Below the pieces are notes generated by a model. That model saw nothing but the letters and a program-made list of their open reading frames with translations, did no database searches and was not told where the DNA came from. From contig NZ_LT977070.1 of NCBI RefSeq assembly GCF_900250075.1, forward strand, positions 1,557,634 to 1,621,633: a stretch of 64,000 bases of DNA, given 5' to 3'. Numbering within the stretch: the first letter of the stretch is position 1; every line of letters starts with the position of its first letter. Made by a program: the position numbers and the translations under genes. Origin of the DNA: Cupriavidus taiwanensis. Its GTDB lineage: Bacteria > Pseudomonadota > Gammaproteobacteria > Burkholderiales > Burkholderiaceae. Shown here one piece after another: positions 63,211-64,000 of the stretch.

Positions 63211-64000
63211 ATGACCCTGATCGCCCTCAATGCCGACGTCCTGGTGACCATGGACGCGCAGCGCCGCGAGATCCGCGACGGTGCGCTGGTCGCCGAAGGC
63301 CCCGCGGTGCAATGGGTCGGCCCGACCGCTGAGCTGCCGCCGCAATACCGGCGCATGGTCGACGACGGCAGCGCGCAGGTGCTGGATATGCGCGGCCGCG
63401 TGGTCACGCCCGGGCTGGTCAACACGCACCACCACATGTACCAGAGCCTGACGCGCGCGGTGCCGGCGGCGCAGGATGCCGAGCTGTTCTCGTGGCTGAC
63501 CAACCTGTACATGCTGTGGTCGCACCTGACGCCGGAAATGATCGCGGTGTCGACCAAGACTGCGATGGCCGAGCTGATGCTGTCGGGCTGCACCACCACC
63601 AGCGACCACCTTTATCTGTTTCCCAATGGCTCGCGCCTGGACGACTCGATCGCCGCGGCGCAGGAGATGGGCATGCGCTTCCATGCCGCGCGCGGCTCGA
63701 TGAGCGTGGGCCGCAGCAAGGGCGGCCTGCCGCCGGACGTGGTGGTGGAAGAGGAGGCCGCCATCTTGCGCGACAGCCAGCGGCTGGTGGAGCAGTACCA
63801 CGACAGCGCGCGCCACGCGATGCTGCGCGTGGTGCTGGCACCGTGCTCGCCGTTCTCGGTATCGCGCGACCTGATGCGGGAATCGGCGGTGATGGCGCGC
63901 CACTACGGCGTGTCGCTGCATACGCACCTGGCCGAGAACGACAACGACATTGCCTATTCGCGCAAGAAATTCGGCCTGACGCCGGCGCAGTATGCCGAGG
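63211..64000 (+). CDS. Amidohydrolase, 8-oxoguanine deaminase-like (partial, cut by window end)
   Basis: The first 263 residues of a COG0402-type amidohydrolase. Visible metal and active-site motifs: VVTPGLVNTHHHMYQSLTRAVPAAQ (His-x-His near residues 71-73, core NTHHHMYQSLTR), then TTTSDHLYLFPNG near residue 130 and LHTHLAEND near residue 237. The QSLTRAVPAAQDAELFSWL segment resembles 8-oxoguanine deaminases and related guanine/hydroxy-triazine deaminases. SD AAGGAG at the start. The C-terminal catalytic Asp is beyond the window, so the call rests on the N-terminal part. Confidence 0.85.
   Translation, partial: MTLIALNADVLVTMDAQRREIRDGALVAEGPAVQWVGPTAELPPQYRRMVDDGSAQVLDMRGRVVTPGLVNTHHHMYQSLTRAVPAAQDAELFSWLTNLYMLWSHLTPEMIAVSTKTAMAELMLSGCTTTSDHLYLFPNGSRLDDSIAAAQEMGMRFHAARGSMSVGRSKGGLPPDVVVEEEAAILRDSQRLVEQYHDSARHAMLRVVLAPCSPFSVSRDLMRESAVMARHYGVSLHTHLAENDNDIAYSRKKFGLTPAQYAE

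Noticed and set aside
62725..63927. A 400-codon leftward open frame
   Set aside because: Antisense to the LysR and deaminase genes, which have intact family motifs.

Overview
The window is GC-rich chromosomal DNA from a betaproteobacterium. It is most like Cupriavidus/Ralstonia (Burkholderiaceae), judging by gene content and order rather than by any database match. Supporting signs are the order thrS-infC-rpmI-rplT-pheS-pheT-ihfA-MerR gene-tRNA-Pro, ketone-body/PHB-related genes (scoAB, 3-hydroxybutyrate dehydrogenase), a 180-kDa-class NAD-glutamate dehydrogenase, a Bug-type binding protein, a subfamily I.2 lipase with its foldase, and a monofunctional-type RelA. Most of the window is housekeeping or metabolic DNA. 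I see no insertion sequence, prophage or CRISPR array.

Layout. 1-7675: a complete five-gene peptide-type ABC importer, a porin, and an N-formylglutamate deformylase-like enzyme, all on the + strand. 7688-10132: a leftward run (quinone reductase WrbA-like, DUF2069, FAD-linked 2-hydroxyacid dehydrogenase). 10318-15012: BrkB/YihY membrane protein, Mpo1-like protein, alpha/beta hydrolase with O-acetylhomoserine sulfhydrylase, and a CBS-pair protein. 15163-20285: MFS-acyltransferase fusion, GST-like protein, chorismate synthase and an MFS carrier. 20207-22068: an L-2-hydroxyglutarate oxidase-like enzyme with its own FadR-type regulator. 22312-25443: a YcgR-like PilZ protein, then secreted lipase and lipase foldase. 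25526-28363: ETF-ubiquinone oxidoreductase and a divergent SDR. 28628-34170: TRAP transporter, thioesterase, PAS-LuxR regulator and scoAB. 34240-36078: a toxin-antitoxin pair and two small putative metal-binding proteins. 36116-40643: 3-hydroxybutyrate dehydrogenase, a hydrolase, RidA and RelA. 40665-49274: the translation block, bounded by tRNA-Val and tRNA-Pro. 49464-52361: a patch of small, mostly uncharacterised proteins, one of which has a near-ideal LexA (SOS) box. 52383-64000: NAD-glutamate dehydrogenase, a MarR-like regulator, a CoA-transferase, a repeat-bearing exported protein, a Bug protein, tRNA-Lys, a LysR regulator and a deaminase cut off by the window end.

How the genes fit together. 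Three functional themes recur: uptake of small organic acids or peptides (ABC, TRAP and Bug systems), acyl-CoA and ketone-body turnover (ETF-QO, scoAB, 3-hydroxybutyrate dehydrogenase, thioesterase, acetate/succinate CoA-transferase), and the core translation/stringent-response genes.

The observations I rate highest are: a small unknown gene directly behind a perfect CTGT-N8-ACAG SOS box (50664-50957); a run of three GCAA-capped hairpins before the terminator downstream of rplT (44327-44425); an exported protein with four DPYTDG-like repeats (59936-60286); the AUC start codon of infC; and several unreported-looking operator palindromes that can be matched to neighbouring regulators. All functions are inferred from reading the protein sequences. 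No searches were run.
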